Part shown: positions 1 to 9,685 of the stretch, piece after piece | Position numbering within the stretch: the stretch's first letter is position 1 | Layout of the letters: the number at the start of each line of letters is the position of its first letter | Assembly (NCBI RefSeq): GCF_001857945.1 | Contig: NZ_CP017770.1 | Span: 682,001 to 746,000, forward strand | Source of the DNA: Paenibacillus crassostreae | Lineage (GTDB): Bacteria > Bacillota > Bacilli > Paenibacillales > Paenibacillaceae | Length of the DNA stretch: 64,000 nt | Reading direction: 5' to 3' | Position numbers and translations under genes: made by a program | Notes under the pieces: model-generated | Databases searched by the model: none | Seen by the model: the letters and a program-made list of their open reading frames with translations, nothing else | What the model was told of the DNA's origin: nothing

Positions 1-1642
1 CACTTAATCGGTCCCAATGCTCCTTCACTTCAACTAAATCACCACTCATACGATCAATCAGTACAGCCCAATCCTGAGATTTCTCATTAAACGATTGGCG
101 AAGTTGATCTCGTAGAACAGGGAATTGTCCATTTCGGTTATCTTTGTACAGTCGTACAAGGGTGTGGATCACATTGAAATACCTCATATGTAGCCCTAAA
201 TGTTTACCTGCAACATCTTCTAAGTGATGAGCTTCATCAACGACTAAATACTCATAAGCAGGCAATAATTGATGACCCGCTTTCACATCCGTGAACAATT
301 TAGAGTGGTTAGTAATGACAACATCCGCAATACTCGCTTCATGTTTAGCTCGATGATAATAACATTTACGGAACCAAGGACAGGCCCGACCCAGACAAGA
401 ATCCGAATCACTGGACACTGTTTCCCAGAAATCCGCACCACGACCGACAAGATTTAATTCTTCATCATCACCTGTCAAAGTCTGCGTTAACCATACGATC
501 ATTTGTGCAGCTATAAGCATATCCTCTTTAGGATTACTGAAGTCTCTAGTATTTATTTTATGTTCAAATTTTCTCAAACACAAATAATGTTGTCTACCCT
601 TAAAAACGGCAGCTTTAAATGGAAAGGGTATTACTTGAGTTAACAGTGGAATATCACGTTCACGTAACTGCTCTTGAAGGTTAATCGTATGCGTGCTGAT
701 CATAACTTTCTGCTCACGCTTCACACTTTGATAGATAGCAGGAATCAAATATCCTAGTGATTTACCAGTACCTGTTCCAGCTTCTATAAGTAGATGCTTT
801 TCATCCTGTAGTGCTTTCATTACTTCATTGAACATCATGTTTTGTGATTCTCGTGCTTCATACTGAGGCATCAATGTGCGAAGTTGGTCTTGAATTTTCT
901 CAAGGTACTCATTGAATTCCATATTCTTTAATGGATTATCGTCTGCATCATCTCGTGGCGCTGAAATATCCGTCCAATCTTCAACTGCTAATGCCAAGCG
1001 ACGATAAAATGTATGTTTCTCCAAGTCCTGTGCGGGCTCTTTCTCTTTCTCACGACACAAAACATCGAAGAACCAAGCTAAATCACTATCATCATCACCA
1101 AATATTTCATTAATTCTTTGTAAGCTAATAAGCGGAAGACTAATTAATTCGTCTAAGCATTTCAGTAACACATGCGCAGTTGCTAATGCATCACTATCGG
1201 CTTGATGCGGTCGATCATGCTGAATACCGAATTGTGAAGTAACTAGACCTAATTGATATGTCGATAATGAGGGAAAACTTATTTTTAGCAAATCTATGGT
1301 GTCTAACAACCGACCAGCGAATGGTAAATAACCACATCGATCGAGTGCGTTCTGCAAAAAATTAAAATCGAAGGCAATATTATGACCTACCAAAACAACA
1401 TCATCTAACAGTGGAACTAACTCCATCAACATTTCTTCTAATGAAGGAGCATTCTCAACATCACCAGCTGTGATGCCTGTTAATTGACTTATAAAAGGAG
1501 GAATAGATATCCCGGGATTAACAAATGATCCATATACTTGTGATATTGATAGATCTTCCTCAATAATGGCAAGCCCCACTTGAATGATCTCATCCGTGGA
1601 CTGGTTGCCCGTAGTTTCAAAGTCCAGTACAGCAAATTTCAT
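1..1642 (-). CDS. dinG: DinG-family ATP-dependent helicase with DEDDh exonuclease domain (partial, C-terminus beyond left edge)
   Basis: An open frame runs from an ATG at 1642 to the window edge, so about 547 N-terminal residues are visible. The N-terminus is a DEDDh 3'-5' exonuclease domain: VLDFETTG carries the first two acidic residues, HNIAFDFNFL the third, and HQADSDA the final His/Asp. A superfamily 2 helicase follows, with Walker A GTGTGKS near residue 290 and a DEAH box (VVDEAHH) near residue 469. Clustered cysteines between them (CLRKF, CLGRACPWFRKC) fit the XPD/DinG iron-sulfur region. This exonuclease-helicase fusion is typical of Firmicute DinG, thought to act in DNA repair. The gene is last in the panBCD-TPR-dinG run, as in B. 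subtilis, but a terminator separates it from the TPR gene. The missing part should hold the rest of the second helicase domain. Confidence 0.93.
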   Translation of the reverse strand, partial: MKFAVLDFETTGNQSTDEIIQVGLAIIEEDLSISQVYGSFVNPGISIPPFISQLTGITAGDVENAPSLEEMLMELVPLLDDVVLVGHNIAFDFNFLQNALDRCGYLPFAGRLLDTIDLLKISFPSLSTYQLGLVTSQFGIQHDRPHQADSDALATAHVLLKCLDELISLPLISLQRINEIFGDDDSDLAWFFDVLCREKEKEPAQDLEKHTFYRRLALAVEDWTDISAPRDDADDNPLKNMEFNEYLEKIQDQLRTLMPQYEARESQNMMFNEVMKALQDEKHLLIEAGTGTGKSLGYLIPAIYQSVKREQKVMISTHTINLQEQLRERDIPLLTQVIPFPFKAAVFKGRQHYLCLRKFEHKINTRDFSNPKEDMLIAAQMIVWLTQTLTGDDEELNLVGRGADFWETVSSDSDSCLGRACPWFRKCYYHRAKHEASIADVVITNHSKLFTDVKAGHQLLPAYEYLVVDEAHHLEDVAGKHLGLHMRYFNVIHTLVRLYKDNRNGQFPVLRDQLRQSFNEKSQDWAVLIDRMSGDLVEVKEHWDRLS

Positions 1643-1761
1643 GTTCAATTATTCCCTTTCAATCCAGTCTCATTTTACAGCATAACAGAAGATTTAAATT
1701 TATTCATTAATTTGAATTATGAAATTGTATGCAGAAGATGGAATAGTTCTCTAATATGTTG

Positions 1762-1807
1762 AAAAAAAAGGCGATGCTCTGTTGCTTTCGCTTAACAGGC
1801 ATCGTCT
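1762..1807 (-). terminator. Rho-independent terminator after the TPR gene
   Basis: Read on the minus strand, a GC-containing stem (GACGATGCCTGTT paired with AACAGAGCATCGCC, one bulge) with an AGCGAAAGC-type loop is followed directly by eight T residues. It lies just past the stop of the TPR gene and before dinG, so it probably ends most panBCD-TPR transcripts. Confidence 0.85.
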
Positions 1808-1826
1808 TCTATAGGATGTCCTTACT

Positions 1827-2456
1827 TTAAAATAATGAAATAAGCTGACTTCCATATTGAAGTTGACCATGATTGTGGGAACACACCTGTAAATTAACTA
1901 GTGGATCAGGCATGGTCGGATCATTCTGTAAAGCCAACGCAAAGTACTCCTGAGCTTTAGATGTATCCGATAATTTGACGTGAATACATCCTAAAGCGTT
2001 ATAGATCATTGCTTTTAAACGATTATGCTCTGCCATAGGAAGAATCCTGTGAAATTGTACAAGAGCTTCGCTTGTCTCCTCTAAATGAAGATGGGCCATA
2101 GCAATATATAGTCTGGCGAGCACGCTGTCAGGCATTTCGTTAACAATATTAGAAAATTGCTGGATCGATTGACGAAACATCAGTAATTTGAAATACCCTT
2201 GACCGCGTATGAAGGACTCCATCTCCATTTCAGGTGTTGCAGCTAAAGAAAACACAGGTGAGAGTACCATATATTCTCGGAATGTGCTCATTTTCTCTTC
2301 AAAACAGAGCCATTCCTCAATAATTCCATCACTCATCGCTTTAAGCATATTCCACCTTTGAAGCAAAAGTTGCTTTTGAGTCTCTTGTGCTGTTGGGTAA
2401 TGCTTGACAATTTCCTCTAACATGTCGTTCATTTCAGCGAATACATGTTGAAACAT
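1827..2456 (-). CDS. TPR-repeat protein of unknown function
   Basis: The protein has 209 residues and is rich in helix-forming sequence. The C-terminal half reads as tetratricopeptide repeats: helix pairs such as ARLYIAMAHLHLEETSEALV and a unit ending in SKAQEYFALALQNDPTMPDP, with the A/G/Y spacing of TPRs. The N-terminal half (about residues 1-90) has no motif I recognise. There is no signal peptide or membrane segment, so it is probably cytoplasmic. Three in-frame ATGs are available (2483, 2465, 2456). The ATG at 2456 is chosen because AAGGTGGG lies about nine bases before it and would be inside or too close for the others. The gene follows panD and precedes dinG, a spot with no counterpart in B. 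subtilis. Protein-protein interaction is the only role that can be inferred. Confidence 0.75.
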   Translation of the reverse strand: MFQHVFAEMNDMLEEIVKHYPTAQETQKQLLLQRWNMLKAMSDGIIEEWLCFEEKMSTFREYMVLSPVFSLAATPEMEMESFIRGQGYFKLLMFRQSIQQFSNIVNEMPDSVLARLYIAMAHLHLEETSEALVQFHRILPMAEHNRLKAMIYNALGCIHVKLSDTSKAQEYFALALQNDPTMPDPLVNLQVCSHNHGQLQYGSQLISLF

Positions 2457-2578
2457 GACCTGCATCCCACCTTCAACAATCATAATATTAGTGCAAACTT
2501 ACTAATATCATTTTTTGTTTAAGTGGACCTTTTCATTCGTTGTTTCCATACATTGCATCAATTCACATAACCCATGGT

Positions 2579-2962
2579 TTACAGAATCGTCGCATGCACT
2601 TCTTTATCCATTAATTGAACAGGTTTATTGTTCTCATCAACGAATACAACTGTTGGCTTATGTGATTGTAAGCTTTCCTCAGACATAACAGCATACGAAA
2701 TAATAATAACCGTATCCCCAGGTTGAACTAACCGTGCAGCTGCTCCATTAAGGCATATAACTCCACTATCCCTTGGACCAGGAATAGCGTACGTTTCCAA
2801 GCGTGCACCATTATTATTATTTACGATCTGAACTTTTTCATTTTCGAGAATATTTGCCGCTTCCATTAAATCCTCATCTATAGTAATACTTCCAACATAA
2901 TTTAAATTCGCTTCAGTAACTGTTGCTCGGTGAATTTTAGATTTCATCATATGTCTAAACAA
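2579..2962 (-). CDS. panD: Aspartate 1-decarboxylase, TTG start
   Basis: PanD makes beta-alanine from L-aspartate for pantothenate and CoA synthesis. It is a pyruvoyl enzyme that cleaves itself at Gly-Ser; the site is visible in NYVGSITID near residue 25, and the conserved [13 protein letters not shown] and [13 protein letters not shown] segments follow. I place the start at the TTG at 2962, not the downstream ATG pair at 2950/2947, because AAAGGGGGC ends nine bases before the TTG. The resulting N-terminus MFRHMMKSK lines up with the B. subtilis protein and gives the same length, 127 residues. The start overlaps the end of panC by 8 bases, which suggests translational coupling. Third gene of panBCD. 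Confidence 0.95.
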   Translation of the reverse strand: MFRHMMKSKIHRATVTEANLNYVGSITIDEDLMEAANILENEKVQIVNNNNGARLETYAIPGPRDSGVICLNGAAARLVQPGDTVIIISYAVMSEESLQSHKPTVVFVDENNKPVQLMDKEVHATIL

Positions 2963-3851
2963 TTGAAAAAGCCCCCTTTGGCATAAATAACATATTATCA
3001 ATAAGTCGAGTTGTTCCAAACTTCACAGCAAGCGCAATTATTATTTGAGATTCAACCTCTGTCACAATGGCATTATCGGCCACTGGAATCAATTCAGGAA
3101 ATGTCAGCACTTCTATATAATCGATCTTTGCGAGTGGCGAACTCTGAATCATAGATAATATCTTCTCACGCAATTCAGATGCTGTTACAGACTTGCTATC
3201 ATTAAATGCCACCTCCGCATCGCGAAGGGAACGAGAGAGCACAAGGGCCTGTTTACGTTCTTCTGTGTTTAAATAAACATTTCTGGAGCTGAGTGCTAGT
3301 CCATCCTCTTCTCTTACAATCGGACATGGAACAATCTCCACATTGATATTCAAATCCATAACCATCTGTTGAAGTACAGCAACTTGTTGAGCATCTTTCT
3401 GTCCAAAAAAGGCGAATTGAGGTTGCACAATGTTGATCAATTTACTTACAACAGTCGTCACACCATCAAAATGTCCCGGACGAGATGCTCCACATAGACG
3501 ATCGGTTCGTTCAGACACTCTAATTTTGGTTTTTGTCGGTTGAGGATACATTTCAGCAACTGTGGGTATAAAAACAATATCGACACCTTGTTTTTCAGCT
3601 AACGCTAAATCACGTTCTTCATTACGTGGGTATGTCTCATAATCTTCACCAGGTCCAAATTGGATTGGATTGACAAAGATACTAACAACGACTACATCAG
3701 CGAATTCACGTGCACGAGTCATCAGACTCGCATGTCCATTATGGAGGAATCCCATAGTTGGTACTAATCCAATCTTTGCATTATGCTGACTGCTTACTCT
3801 ATATTGTTGTAACTCATGTTTTAATTCAGAAATGGATCTAATAACTTTCAT
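2955..3851 (-). CDS. panC: Pantothenate synthetase
   Basis: PanC joins pantoate and beta-alanine with ATP to give pantothenate through a pantoyl-adenylate intermediate. The 298-residue protein shows the family hallmarks: [15 protein letters not shown] with the HxGH nucleotide-binding motif at residues 37-40, the [16 protein letters not shown] segment, and the KMSKS-like region around ALSSRNVYL. It is slightly longer than the usual 280-285 residues, with the extra length at the C-terminus. ATG start, only a few bases after panB; its 3' end overlaps panD by 8 bases. Part of the panBCD operon. Confidence 0.97.
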   Translation of the reverse strand: MKVIRSISELKHELQQYRVSSQHNAKIGLVPTMGFLHNGHASLMTRAREFADVVVVSIFVNPIQFGPGEDYETYPRNEERDLALAEKQGVDIVFIPTVAEMYPQPTKTKIRVSERTDRLCGASRPGHFDGVTTVVSKLINIVQPQFAFFGQKDAQQVAVLQQMVMDLNINVEIVPCPIVREEDGLALSSRNVYLNTEERKQALVLSRSLRDAEVAFNDSKSVTASELREKILSMIQSSPLAKIDYIEVLTFPELIPVADNAIVTEVESQIIIALAVKFGTTRLIDNMLFMPKGAFSIV

Positions 3852-3853
3852 GC

Positions 3854-4720
3854 TTACTCCTCCTTTGATGTATCACTACCATAAAGGGAATCTAATACTT
3901 GTTCATCCGCTGTGAAGACATGTTCCGCAGATGGGAAAGAGCGCTCCTTCACTTCTTTAACATAATTCCCTAACCCTTCACGAATTACTGAACCAATGTC
4001 CGCATAAGTTTTGACAAAACGTTTCTCCATATAAGGTGATGCATATTGTAAAATATCATGGAATACCAACACTTGTCCATCACAATATCGCCCTGCACCA
4101 ATACCGATGGTCGGAATGGATAATTCCTTGGAAATGGCTTCAGCCACCTGCTCAGTGACCAGTTCTAATACAATCCCAAAAGCTCCTGCCGCTTCTAACG
4201 CTTTAGCTTCATCCATTAGCCGTTGAGCATCCTTAGCGTCTTTTCCTTGAATGCGATATCCACCAATTTGATTCACCGATTGTGGGGTCAGACCAATATG
4301 TCCCAGTACAGGAACACCCGATTTCACAATTGCCTCAACGGTAGGGCATATTTCTTTTCCACCCTCCATTTTGACAGCATGGGCATGACCCTCTTGCATA
4401 ATCTTCCGTACACCACGTAAAGTTTCATCTATACTTCCATGATAAGTCATAAATGGCATATCTGTTACGATAAAAGTATTTTCCGCACCTCTAGCCACCG
4501 CACGAGAATGATACACCATGTCCTCCAAGGTTACTGGAATGGTTGAGTTATAGCCAAGTACGACATTTCCTAATGAATCACCGACAAGTATGATGTCCAC
4601 ATTCGCTTCCTCTGACAACTTAGCTGATGGATAATCGTAAGCTGTAACCATACTTATAGGAATTCCATCCTTTTTCATTTTTTTAATTTTCACAATATTT
4701 AGCATTGATTTTCTTGACAT
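3854..4720 (-). CDS. panB: 3-methyl-2-oxobutanoate hydroxymethyltransferase
   Basis: PanB transfers a hydroxymethyl group from methylene-tetrahydrofolate to ketoisovalerate, giving ketopantoate, the first committed step of pantothenate synthesis. At 288 residues it matches the family. Conserved segments include MVTAYDYPSAKL, VGDSLGNVVLGY with the metal-binding Asp, VKMEGG with the active-site lysine region, GHIGLTPQSVNQIGGYRIQG, and GIGAGRYCDGQVLVFHD. The ATG at 4720 has GAAGGGAG ten bases upstream. It is the first gene of panBCD, and the leader upstream carries two tandem hairpins and a terminator, so control by early termination is likely. Confidence 0.97.
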   Translation of the reverse strand: MSRKSMLNIVKIKKMKKDGIPISMVTAYDYPSAKLSEEANVDIILVGDSLGNVVLGYNSTIPVTLEDMVYHSRAVARGAENTFIVTDMPFMTYHGSIDETLRGVRKIMQEGHAHAVKMEGGKEICPTVEAIVKSGVPVLGHIGLTPQSVNQIGGYRIQGKDAKDAQRLMDEAKALEAAGAFGIVLELVTEQVAEAISKELSIPTIGIGAGRYCDGQVLVFHDILQYASPYMEKRFVKTYADIGSVIREGLGNYVKEVKERSFPSAEHVFTADEQVLDSLYGSDTSKEE

Positions 4721-4752
4721 ATAATCCGTGCTCCCTTCTTCATTAACAAAAC

Positions 4753-4785
4753 AAAAAAACCTTTTAGCTTTTCCACTAAAAAGGT
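4753..4785 (-). terminator. Intrinsic terminator in the panBCD leader
   Basis: On the minus strand ACCTTTTTAG pairs with CTAAAAGGT around a short loop and is followed by seven T residues. It lies about 35 bases before the panB start and after the pan-like hairpins. It could end birA readthrough, or act as the expression platform of a regulated leader. Its position immediately before the panB ribosome site favours the second reading. Confidence 0.75.
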
Positions 4786-4798
4786 CCGATAGTCAAAA

Positions 4799-4851
4799 AA
4801 GAGTCACTTTCGATCGTCCCTTCTGTCTCGGTCCTTTCGGCTCAGAGCAGA
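4799..4851 (-). promoter_or_regulatory. Candidate tandem pan RNA motif upstream of panBCD
   Basis: Two adjoining hairpins can be folded by eye from the minus-strand transcript. The first (4822-4851) pairs TCTG with CAGA at its base and GAGCC with GGACC around a GAAA loop, leaving an unpaired A on each strand. The second (4799-4822) pairs AAGGG with CTCTT, with further A bulges and another GAAA near the loop. The pan motif known from Firmicute panB/panD leaders is described as hairpins with two conserved bulged A residues, often in tandem, so the match is in kind and in context. It was not tested against a covariance model. Confidence 0.5.
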
Positions 4852-4976
4852 ATCCAACGTACTCACGATATACAGTAAGTAATGTTTAATACAAATAAAC
4901 CATGTAACATAAGTGCAGTTCGATTCATATCGATACCGCCTCAGACACAGTATACCAAACCATATCGTATTTTACA

Positions 4977-5948
4977 CTATTTAAGTTTGACATCTCCAGA
5001 GATCACAGGCTTGATTTCACCCATCCCCATATCTACAAGCAATGCACCACTTGAGTCTAAACCAACTGCTATACCTTCTTGTATGCCTTGATGCGAGTGA
5101 ACAATAACCTCTTCGTTAAGATTCAACGACAATGCTTCCCATAAATTTATGATCGGACGAAAACCTTTCTGTTGGTAGATTTGATACAATGTTTCGAACT
5201 CTTCCATGACCGCAGCGATCAATAATGTTCGATTGACTGTGCTTCCACTCTCTATCTTTAAAGATGTAGCAATTGTCTTTAACTCATCAGGATAATCGTT
5301 ATCATCCACATTGACACTAATGCCTATCCCTGCAATACAATAACGCATGACATTATCTTCTATAGCCGACTCCAATAAAATACCACAAATTTTCCGTTTC
5401 TGAATCAGAATATCGTTGGGCCACTTAATTCCAACCTCTAATCCTGTCACTTGTCTAATGGCTCGACAGACGGCAACACCTGTAAGAAGGGTTAGTTGTG
5501 ATGCGAACTTCAAAGGTTGCTGTGGTCTAAGGATCAAGCTCATCCAGATCCCCTTCCCATAAGGAGAGAACCATTTCCGACCCAGTCGCCCTTTCCCCCC
5601 AGTCTGTTCCTCCGCAATAATAAGCGTACCTTCAGCCGCACCTTGCTCTGCTCTTCTTCGCGCATCCTCTTGTGTAGAGAACGTCGTCTTTATTACCTCC
5701 ACCTTAGACCCCATAACCGTTGTATGAATAGCATTAGTTAATGTCAGTGGGTCAAGAAAATCTGGTGACACTATAATTCGATACCCTTTATGTGAAATTG
5801 CCTCAAATTCATATCCTAAGCTTCTTAATTTATTTATTTTTTTCCATACTGCCGTTCGACTAATCGATAATCTCCGACTGATTTCTTCACCCGATATAAA
5901 TTCATTTTCCGCTTCAAGTAACATACTCAACAAAGTATCATCAACCAT
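4977..5948 (-). CDS. birA: Bifunctional biotin-protein ligase / biotin operon repressor
   Basis: The enzyme activates biotin as biotinyl-5'-AMP and attaches it to the carrier protein of acetyl-CoA carboxylase; with bound biotinyl-AMP it also represses biotin genes. The 323-residue protein has an N-terminal winged helix-turn-helix (about residues 1-60, ISRRLSISRTAVWKKINKL). The catalytic domain carries the adenylate-binding loop GGKGRLGRKW (117-126) and KWPNDILIQKRKICGIL with the catalytic lysine. A small SH3-like C-terminal domain ends the protein. The DNA-binding domain marks it as a group II, regulatory BirA. Its ATG overlaps the cca stop by 8 bases, the same cca-birA-panB order as in B. 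subtilis. Confidence 0.96.
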   Translation of the reverse strand: MVDDTLLSMLLEAENEFISGEEISRRLSISRTAVWKKINKLRSLGYEFEAISHKGYRIIVSPDFLDPLTLTNAIHTTVMGSKVEVIKTTFSTQEDARRRAEQGAAEGTLIIAEEQTGGKGRLGRKWFSPYGKGIWMSLILRPQQPLKFASQLTLLTGVAVCRAIRQVTGLEVGIKWPNDILIQKRKICGILLESAIEDNVMRYCIAGIGISVNVDDNDYPDELKTIATSLKIESGSTVNRTLLIAAVMEEFETLYQIYQQKGFRPIINLWEALSLNLNEEVIVHSHQGIQEGIAVGLDSSGALLVDMGMGEIKPVISGDVKLK

Positions 5949-7224
5949 GATTCTTATTCACCCGCTTCATTTCATCCATTAAAGATTCTTTAGTATTCTC
6001 GACGATTCCTGCAGATACAACTAATAATAAATGTTGAAGCATTTCTCTTAGCCAAGGTCCTGAAGGCATCTTCAAAGTCTGCATGATGTCTCCACCTGAC
6101 ACAACTAATTGTTTCAGATGGTGAATTCTCATTTGACTTGTCCAAACCGCCAAAATGGTTAAATCATATGTGGACACAACACGTCTATGCTCAGGAATTA
6201 CACCTTGTATTTCTAACCATCCTTTAGCAGTTGCCAATCCTGATTGTAGAACGATACTGATCCAGGATAATCTCTGTGAATCATCCAAGCTTATGAGATT
6301 ATTTGTTTCAAATAGAAATCGAACTTGCTCATCTATGTCAATCAGACTACTGATATCATCTTTTTTCTGATTACTGAATGTCCATTTCTTTAAGTATGTT
6401 CTCGCTTCATTGCCATTGAAATTCCCTGCATAAAGTAATAACCCCCATCTAAGATGAACAGATTCAGCACTTAACTCATGAATTCTTGATAATAATTCAG
6501 AATCAAATCGCGAACACAATACAGGTACTTTCGCAAATTCTAATAAGCGACTACGATTTAATAATTCAAACCCTCTTAATGGGTCCTCCCCACTCATCAC
6601 CTTCTCAATCTCAACACGAATCCGTTCCATTGCTATGTATTGGAGATGACTCCGTTGAGTGCATAGTCCCTTCCATGTATTCTTTGCGATAGAATATCCG
6701 AATACAGATGCAAAACGAACACAACGTACCATTCGCAATGCATCCTCATCGAAACGCTCAAGTGGGTTTCCTACACAACGGATTTTGCCTCTACGTGTAT
6801 CCATTAAACCATCGAAAGGGTCAATATATGTACCGTCCAAATCTCTAGCAATCGCATTCATCGTAAAGTCACGACGTTGCAAATCCTCTTTAATATCTTT
6901 GACAAAAGTGACTTCGTCAGGACGTCGATGATCGATGTATGTCCCTTCCACTCGATAAGTAGTGACCTCAAATGGTTGACCTTCCATCATAACCGTTATT
7001 GTTCCATGTTGGATTCCTGTAGGAATCGTATGCTCGAATAACCTGATGATCTCTTCAGGATGCGCCGATGTCGTCAAATCCATATCATGGACAGCACGAC
7101 CCATTAATTCATCACGAACGCAACCGCCTACCCAATAGGCTTCGAAGCCGTGAGCATGTAACGTTTGAAGAATAACTTCACTTTGTTTCGCCATACTTAC
7201 ATCCGCATGTTTCCATTTCACCAA
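5941..7224 (-). CDS. cca: tRNA CCA-adding enzyme, TTG start
   Basis: This class II nucleotidyltransferase adds or repairs the 3'-CCA end of tRNAs using CTP and ATP without a nucleic acid template. In 427 residues it shows the polymerase-beta fold motifs: GGCVRD (33-38), DMD with the two metal-binding aspartates (47-49), a DFTMNAIA segment (RRDFTMNAIARDLDG), and EDALRMVRCVRFASVFGY, where E-D-x-x-R is the nucleobase-reading template. The TTG at 7224 is preferred because GGTGGAGG sits nine bases before it; the next ATG, at 7194, lacks a good ribosome site. It overlaps birA by 8 bases. All known functional motifs appear intact. Confidence 0.95.
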   Translation of the reverse strand: MVKWKHADVSMAKQSEVILQTLHAHGFEAYWVGGCVRDELMGRAVHDMDLTTSAHPEEIIRLFEHTIPTGIQHGTITVMMEGQPFEVTTYRVEGTYIDHRRPDEVTFVKDIKEDLQRRDFTMNAIARDLDGTYIDPFDGLMDTRRGKIRCVGNPLERFDEDALRMVRCVRFASVFGYSIAKNTWKGLCTQRSHLQYIAMERIRVEIEKVMSGEDPLRGFELLNRSRLLEFAKVPVLCSRFDSELLSRIHELSAESVHLRWGLLLYAGNFNGNEARTYLKKWTFSNQKKDDISSLIDIDEQVRFLFETNNLISLDDSQRLSWISIVLQSGLATAKGWLEIQGVIPEHRRVVSTYDLTILAVWTSQMRIHHLKQLVVSGGDIMQTLKMPSGPWLREMLQHLLLVVSAGIVENTKESLMDEMKRVNKNHG

Positions 7225-7281
7225 TGATAGCTACCTCCACCATTACAACCTCAGGCTTTCCAAACCTTATCGGATTTGAAT

Positions 7282-8454
7282 TTACTTACACATTTCTTTT
7301 ATTAGAGACTTATTTGGAGATGGGCGTCCTAAAACGCGATAATATATATCTTCATATTCCTTCGTAATCAGTTCATCACAGAAATCTTCTCTTGCTCGTT
7401 TCAGTGAAGCCTTTCTGAATTTCTCGGATAGAGCAACATCAGATAATAAAGTAATCGCGTACTCAGCCATTAACTCAACTTCTCCAATGGGTGCAAGGAA
7501 ACCTGTCTCACCATGTTTGACAAGTTCTGGTATTCCTCCAGCTTCAGAACCGACGGTAGGGACTCCACAGCCCATTGCCTCTAAGGCTACCAACCCGAAA
7601 CTTTCTTTCTCAGACGGTAATAACAGCACATCAGCTAATGAAATAACATCAGCGATTTCTTCTTGCTTACCAAGGAAGTGGACTTTATCTCCTAGTCCTA
7701 ATTCATTTATTTTACATTGAATTTTAGGTAGGTCCGGGCCTTCTCCGACGAACAATAATTTGGATGGGATCACTTTATTCACTTTTGCAAATATGTCAAC
7801 TACATCCGATACACGTTTAACAGGTCGGAAATTTGAAATATGCATCAATATTTTCTCATTAGGGTTTGCAAATTCTGCTCGTAATGAAGGCATATCCCGC
7901 GGATAATACACACGTTTATCCACGAAATTATATGTCAAATCAATATCTCGATTAATGTCCAAGACATTTCTTGTTTCTCTGATTAAGTCATTCGAGACCG
8001 CCGTTACTGCATCGCTCTTGTTAATAGCTAGACGAATGAGGTCTTTAAGAGACTCATCTTGTGCTAATACCGTAATATCGGTACCATGGAGCGTTGTAAC
8101 AACTTTCAATTGATCACCTACCATCTGCTTTGCCAGAAAAGCACATGCAGCATGCGGTACAGCATAATGTACATGAAGAACATCCAGGTTCTGCATCTTT
8201 GCTACTTGAGCCATCTTGTTAGCCAATGATAAATCGTAGGGTGGATACCGGAATACATAGTAATCGCTCACTTCAACCTCATGATAAAAAACATTCTTCT
8301 GGAATGTTTTCCCTAATCGAAATGGAATACTATGTGCAATAAAATGTACCTCATGACCTTTTTCTGCTAATAATTTTCCGAGTTCAGTCGCTATGACACC
8401 CGATCCTCCGAGAGATGGATAACATGTAATACCAATTTTTAATAATTCACTCAC
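7282..8454 (-). CDS. bshA: N-acetyl-alpha-D-glucosaminyl L-malate synthase (bacillithiol step 1), GTG start
   Basis: BshA is a GT4 glycosyltransferase that transfers GlcNAc from UDP-GlcNAc to L-malate, starting bacillithiol synthesis. The 390-residue protein has the typical N-terminus KIGITCYPSLGGSGVIATEL, the acceptor-domain segment TTLHGTDITVL, the donor-binding ISNFRPVKRVSDVV, and EKESFGLVALEAMGCGVP with the E-x7-E motif. The GTG at 8454 has GAAGG seven bases upstream and gives the usual N-terminus; an earlier in-frame GTG at 8484 would add ten unconserved residues. It follows bshB1 with a gap of about 100 bases, and the two supply consecutive steps. Confidence 0.94.
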   Translation of the reverse strand: MSELLKIGITCYPSLGGSGVIATELGKLLAEKGHEVHFIAHSIPFRLGKTFQKNVFYHEVEVSDYYVFRYPPYDLSLANKMAQVAKMQNLDVLHVHYAVPHAACAFLAKQMVGDQLKVVTTLHGTDITVLAQDESLKDLIRLAINKSDAVTAVSNDLIRETRNVLDINRDIDLTYNFVDKRVYYPRDMPSLRAEFANPNEKILMHISNFRPVKRVSDVVDIFAKVNKVIPSKLLFVGEGPDLPKIQCKINELGLGDKVHFLGKQEEIADVISLADVLLLPSEKESFGLVALEAMGCGVPTVGSEAGGIPELVKHGETGFLAPIGEVELMAEYAITLLSDVALSEKFRKASLKRAREDFCDELITKEYEDIYYRVLGRPSPNKSLIKEMCK

Positions 8455-8553
8455 ACGGTCGCCTTCTTTCCTCATCGACTTCACAGACCTATACTATGCT
8501 TGGGATGAGACGAATATATAAAATGATAACAATACGTTATTTTAAATTTAAAA

Positions 8554-9246
8554 TTAAAAAACTTCAACTAAAAATGGCGTCTTCACAGCAAAACCTTCTG
8601 CGAACGGAACAAGTCGACGTTGCCCCACTAATCTGTCACGTGATTTCACCCGTTCGATATATCCTTGATTGAGTGGAGTAGCAACCGTATCTGTTACCTT
8701 TTGTTCAAATTGAGAACGATAACATGACAGCGCCTTTTCCTTCATTTCATATTGTTGCGTGGTATCTACTATAAGATCAACTTGTCCTAAATCATTAATG
8801 AAATAGAAATATAGTTGCTCCACATTCACGATAGGTAGATCAGGCATATAGCGACGTAGTTTAGCATTAAATACAGCCTCTTCTACTAATTTGCTACAAG
8901 CTACATGATCTGGATGTCGATCCTCCCAATACGGAGCAAATACGATACGTGGTGCATGTCTACGAATCTCAGCAGTTACTGCTTCAATATGACCTGGCGT
9001 AATCGTTAACCCACGATCTGGAAGGCCTAGATTAGTTCTAGAAGACAGTTTTAACAACTCACCTGCTTCTATTGCCTCCTGTTTACGGGTCTCTACAGTA
9101 CCATTAGAAGACATTTCAGCATAAGTCAAGTCGCATATCCCCACTCGAAGTCCTGCTTCAATATGCTTATATATTGTTCCCGCCATGCCAATCTCTGCAT
9201 CATCTGCATGAGCACCGAACACAAGGATATCAAGTTGATTTATCAT
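8554..9246 (-). CDS. bshB1: Bacillithiol biosynthesis deacetylase BshB1
   Basis: BshB1 removes the acetyl group from GlcNAc-malate in bacillithiol synthesis. The 230-residue protein belongs to the LmbE/PIG-L zinc deacetylases: [13 protein letters not shown] holds the H-x-D-D metal and catalytic residues near the N-terminus, and the DRHPDHVAC segment supplies a third zinc ligand. The ATG overlaps the mgsA stop by 4 bases (ATGA), so the two are probably translationally coupled. The order mgsA-bshB1-bshA is the same as in B. subtilis. The third bacillithiol gene, bshC, is not in this window. Confidence 0.95.
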   Translation of the reverse strand: MINQLDILVFGAHADDAEIGMAGTIYKHIEAGLRVGICDLTYAEMSSNGTVETRKQEAIEAGELLKLSSRTNLGLPDRGLTITPGHIEAVTAEIRRHAPRIVFAPYWEDRHPDHVACSKLVEEAVFNAKLRRYMPDLPIVNVEQLYFYFINDLGQVDLIVDTTQQYEMKEKALSCYRSQFEQKVTDTVATPLNQGYIERVKSRDRLVGQRRLVPFAEGFAVKTPFLVEVF

Positions 9247-9665
9247 ACTTCATCACTAGTTGGCTTATATTTATGTACAAGTTCACGCCACGCAAAGTCA
9301 CCACGATCAAGTGCCTTAACGAGAATTTCAGCTGTTGCAATATTCGTAGCCAAAGGAATACCTTGAACATCACATAGACGCAGTAAAGCATTGATATCTG
9401 GCTCATGTGGTTGTGCCATAAGTGGATCTCTTAAGAAAACAATTAGATCCATTTCATTCTGTGCCACAAGTGCACCTATCTGTTGGTCACCGCCAAGAGG
9501 TCCTGACATGAAACGATGAATTTTCAAATCCGTATTTTCCATAATTCTTGATCCGGTAGTCCCAGTTGAAAATAGTTCTTGTCCTTCAAAGACATGTTCA
9601 TAGGCAATGACGAAATTAACCATTTCTTCTTTTTTGCGATCATGTGCTATAAATGCGATTTTCAT
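9243..9665 (-). CDS. mgsA: Methylglyoxal synthase
   Basis: MgsA converts dihydroxyacetone phosphate to methylglyoxal and phosphate, a bypass of lower glycolysis used when sugar phosphates build up. The 140-residue protein is the normal length and carries the conserved [12 protein letters not shown] segment, with the catalytic aspartate, and the STGTTG phosphate-binding turn. An AGGAGGAGAG ribosome site precedes the ATG. Its neighbour bshB1 belongs to bacillithiol synthesis, and bacillithiol takes part in methylglyoxal detoxification, which may explain the linkage; that last point is inference. Confidence 0.96.
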   Translation of the reverse strand: MKIAFIAHDRKKEEMVNFVIAYEHVFEGQELFSTGTTGSRIMENTDLKIHRFMSGPLGGDQQIGALVAQNEMDLIVFLRDPLMAQPHEPDINALLRLCDVQGIPLATNIATAEILVKALDRGDFAWRELVHKYKPTSDEV

Positions 9666-9685
9666 AGTTTCTCTCCTCCTAATAG

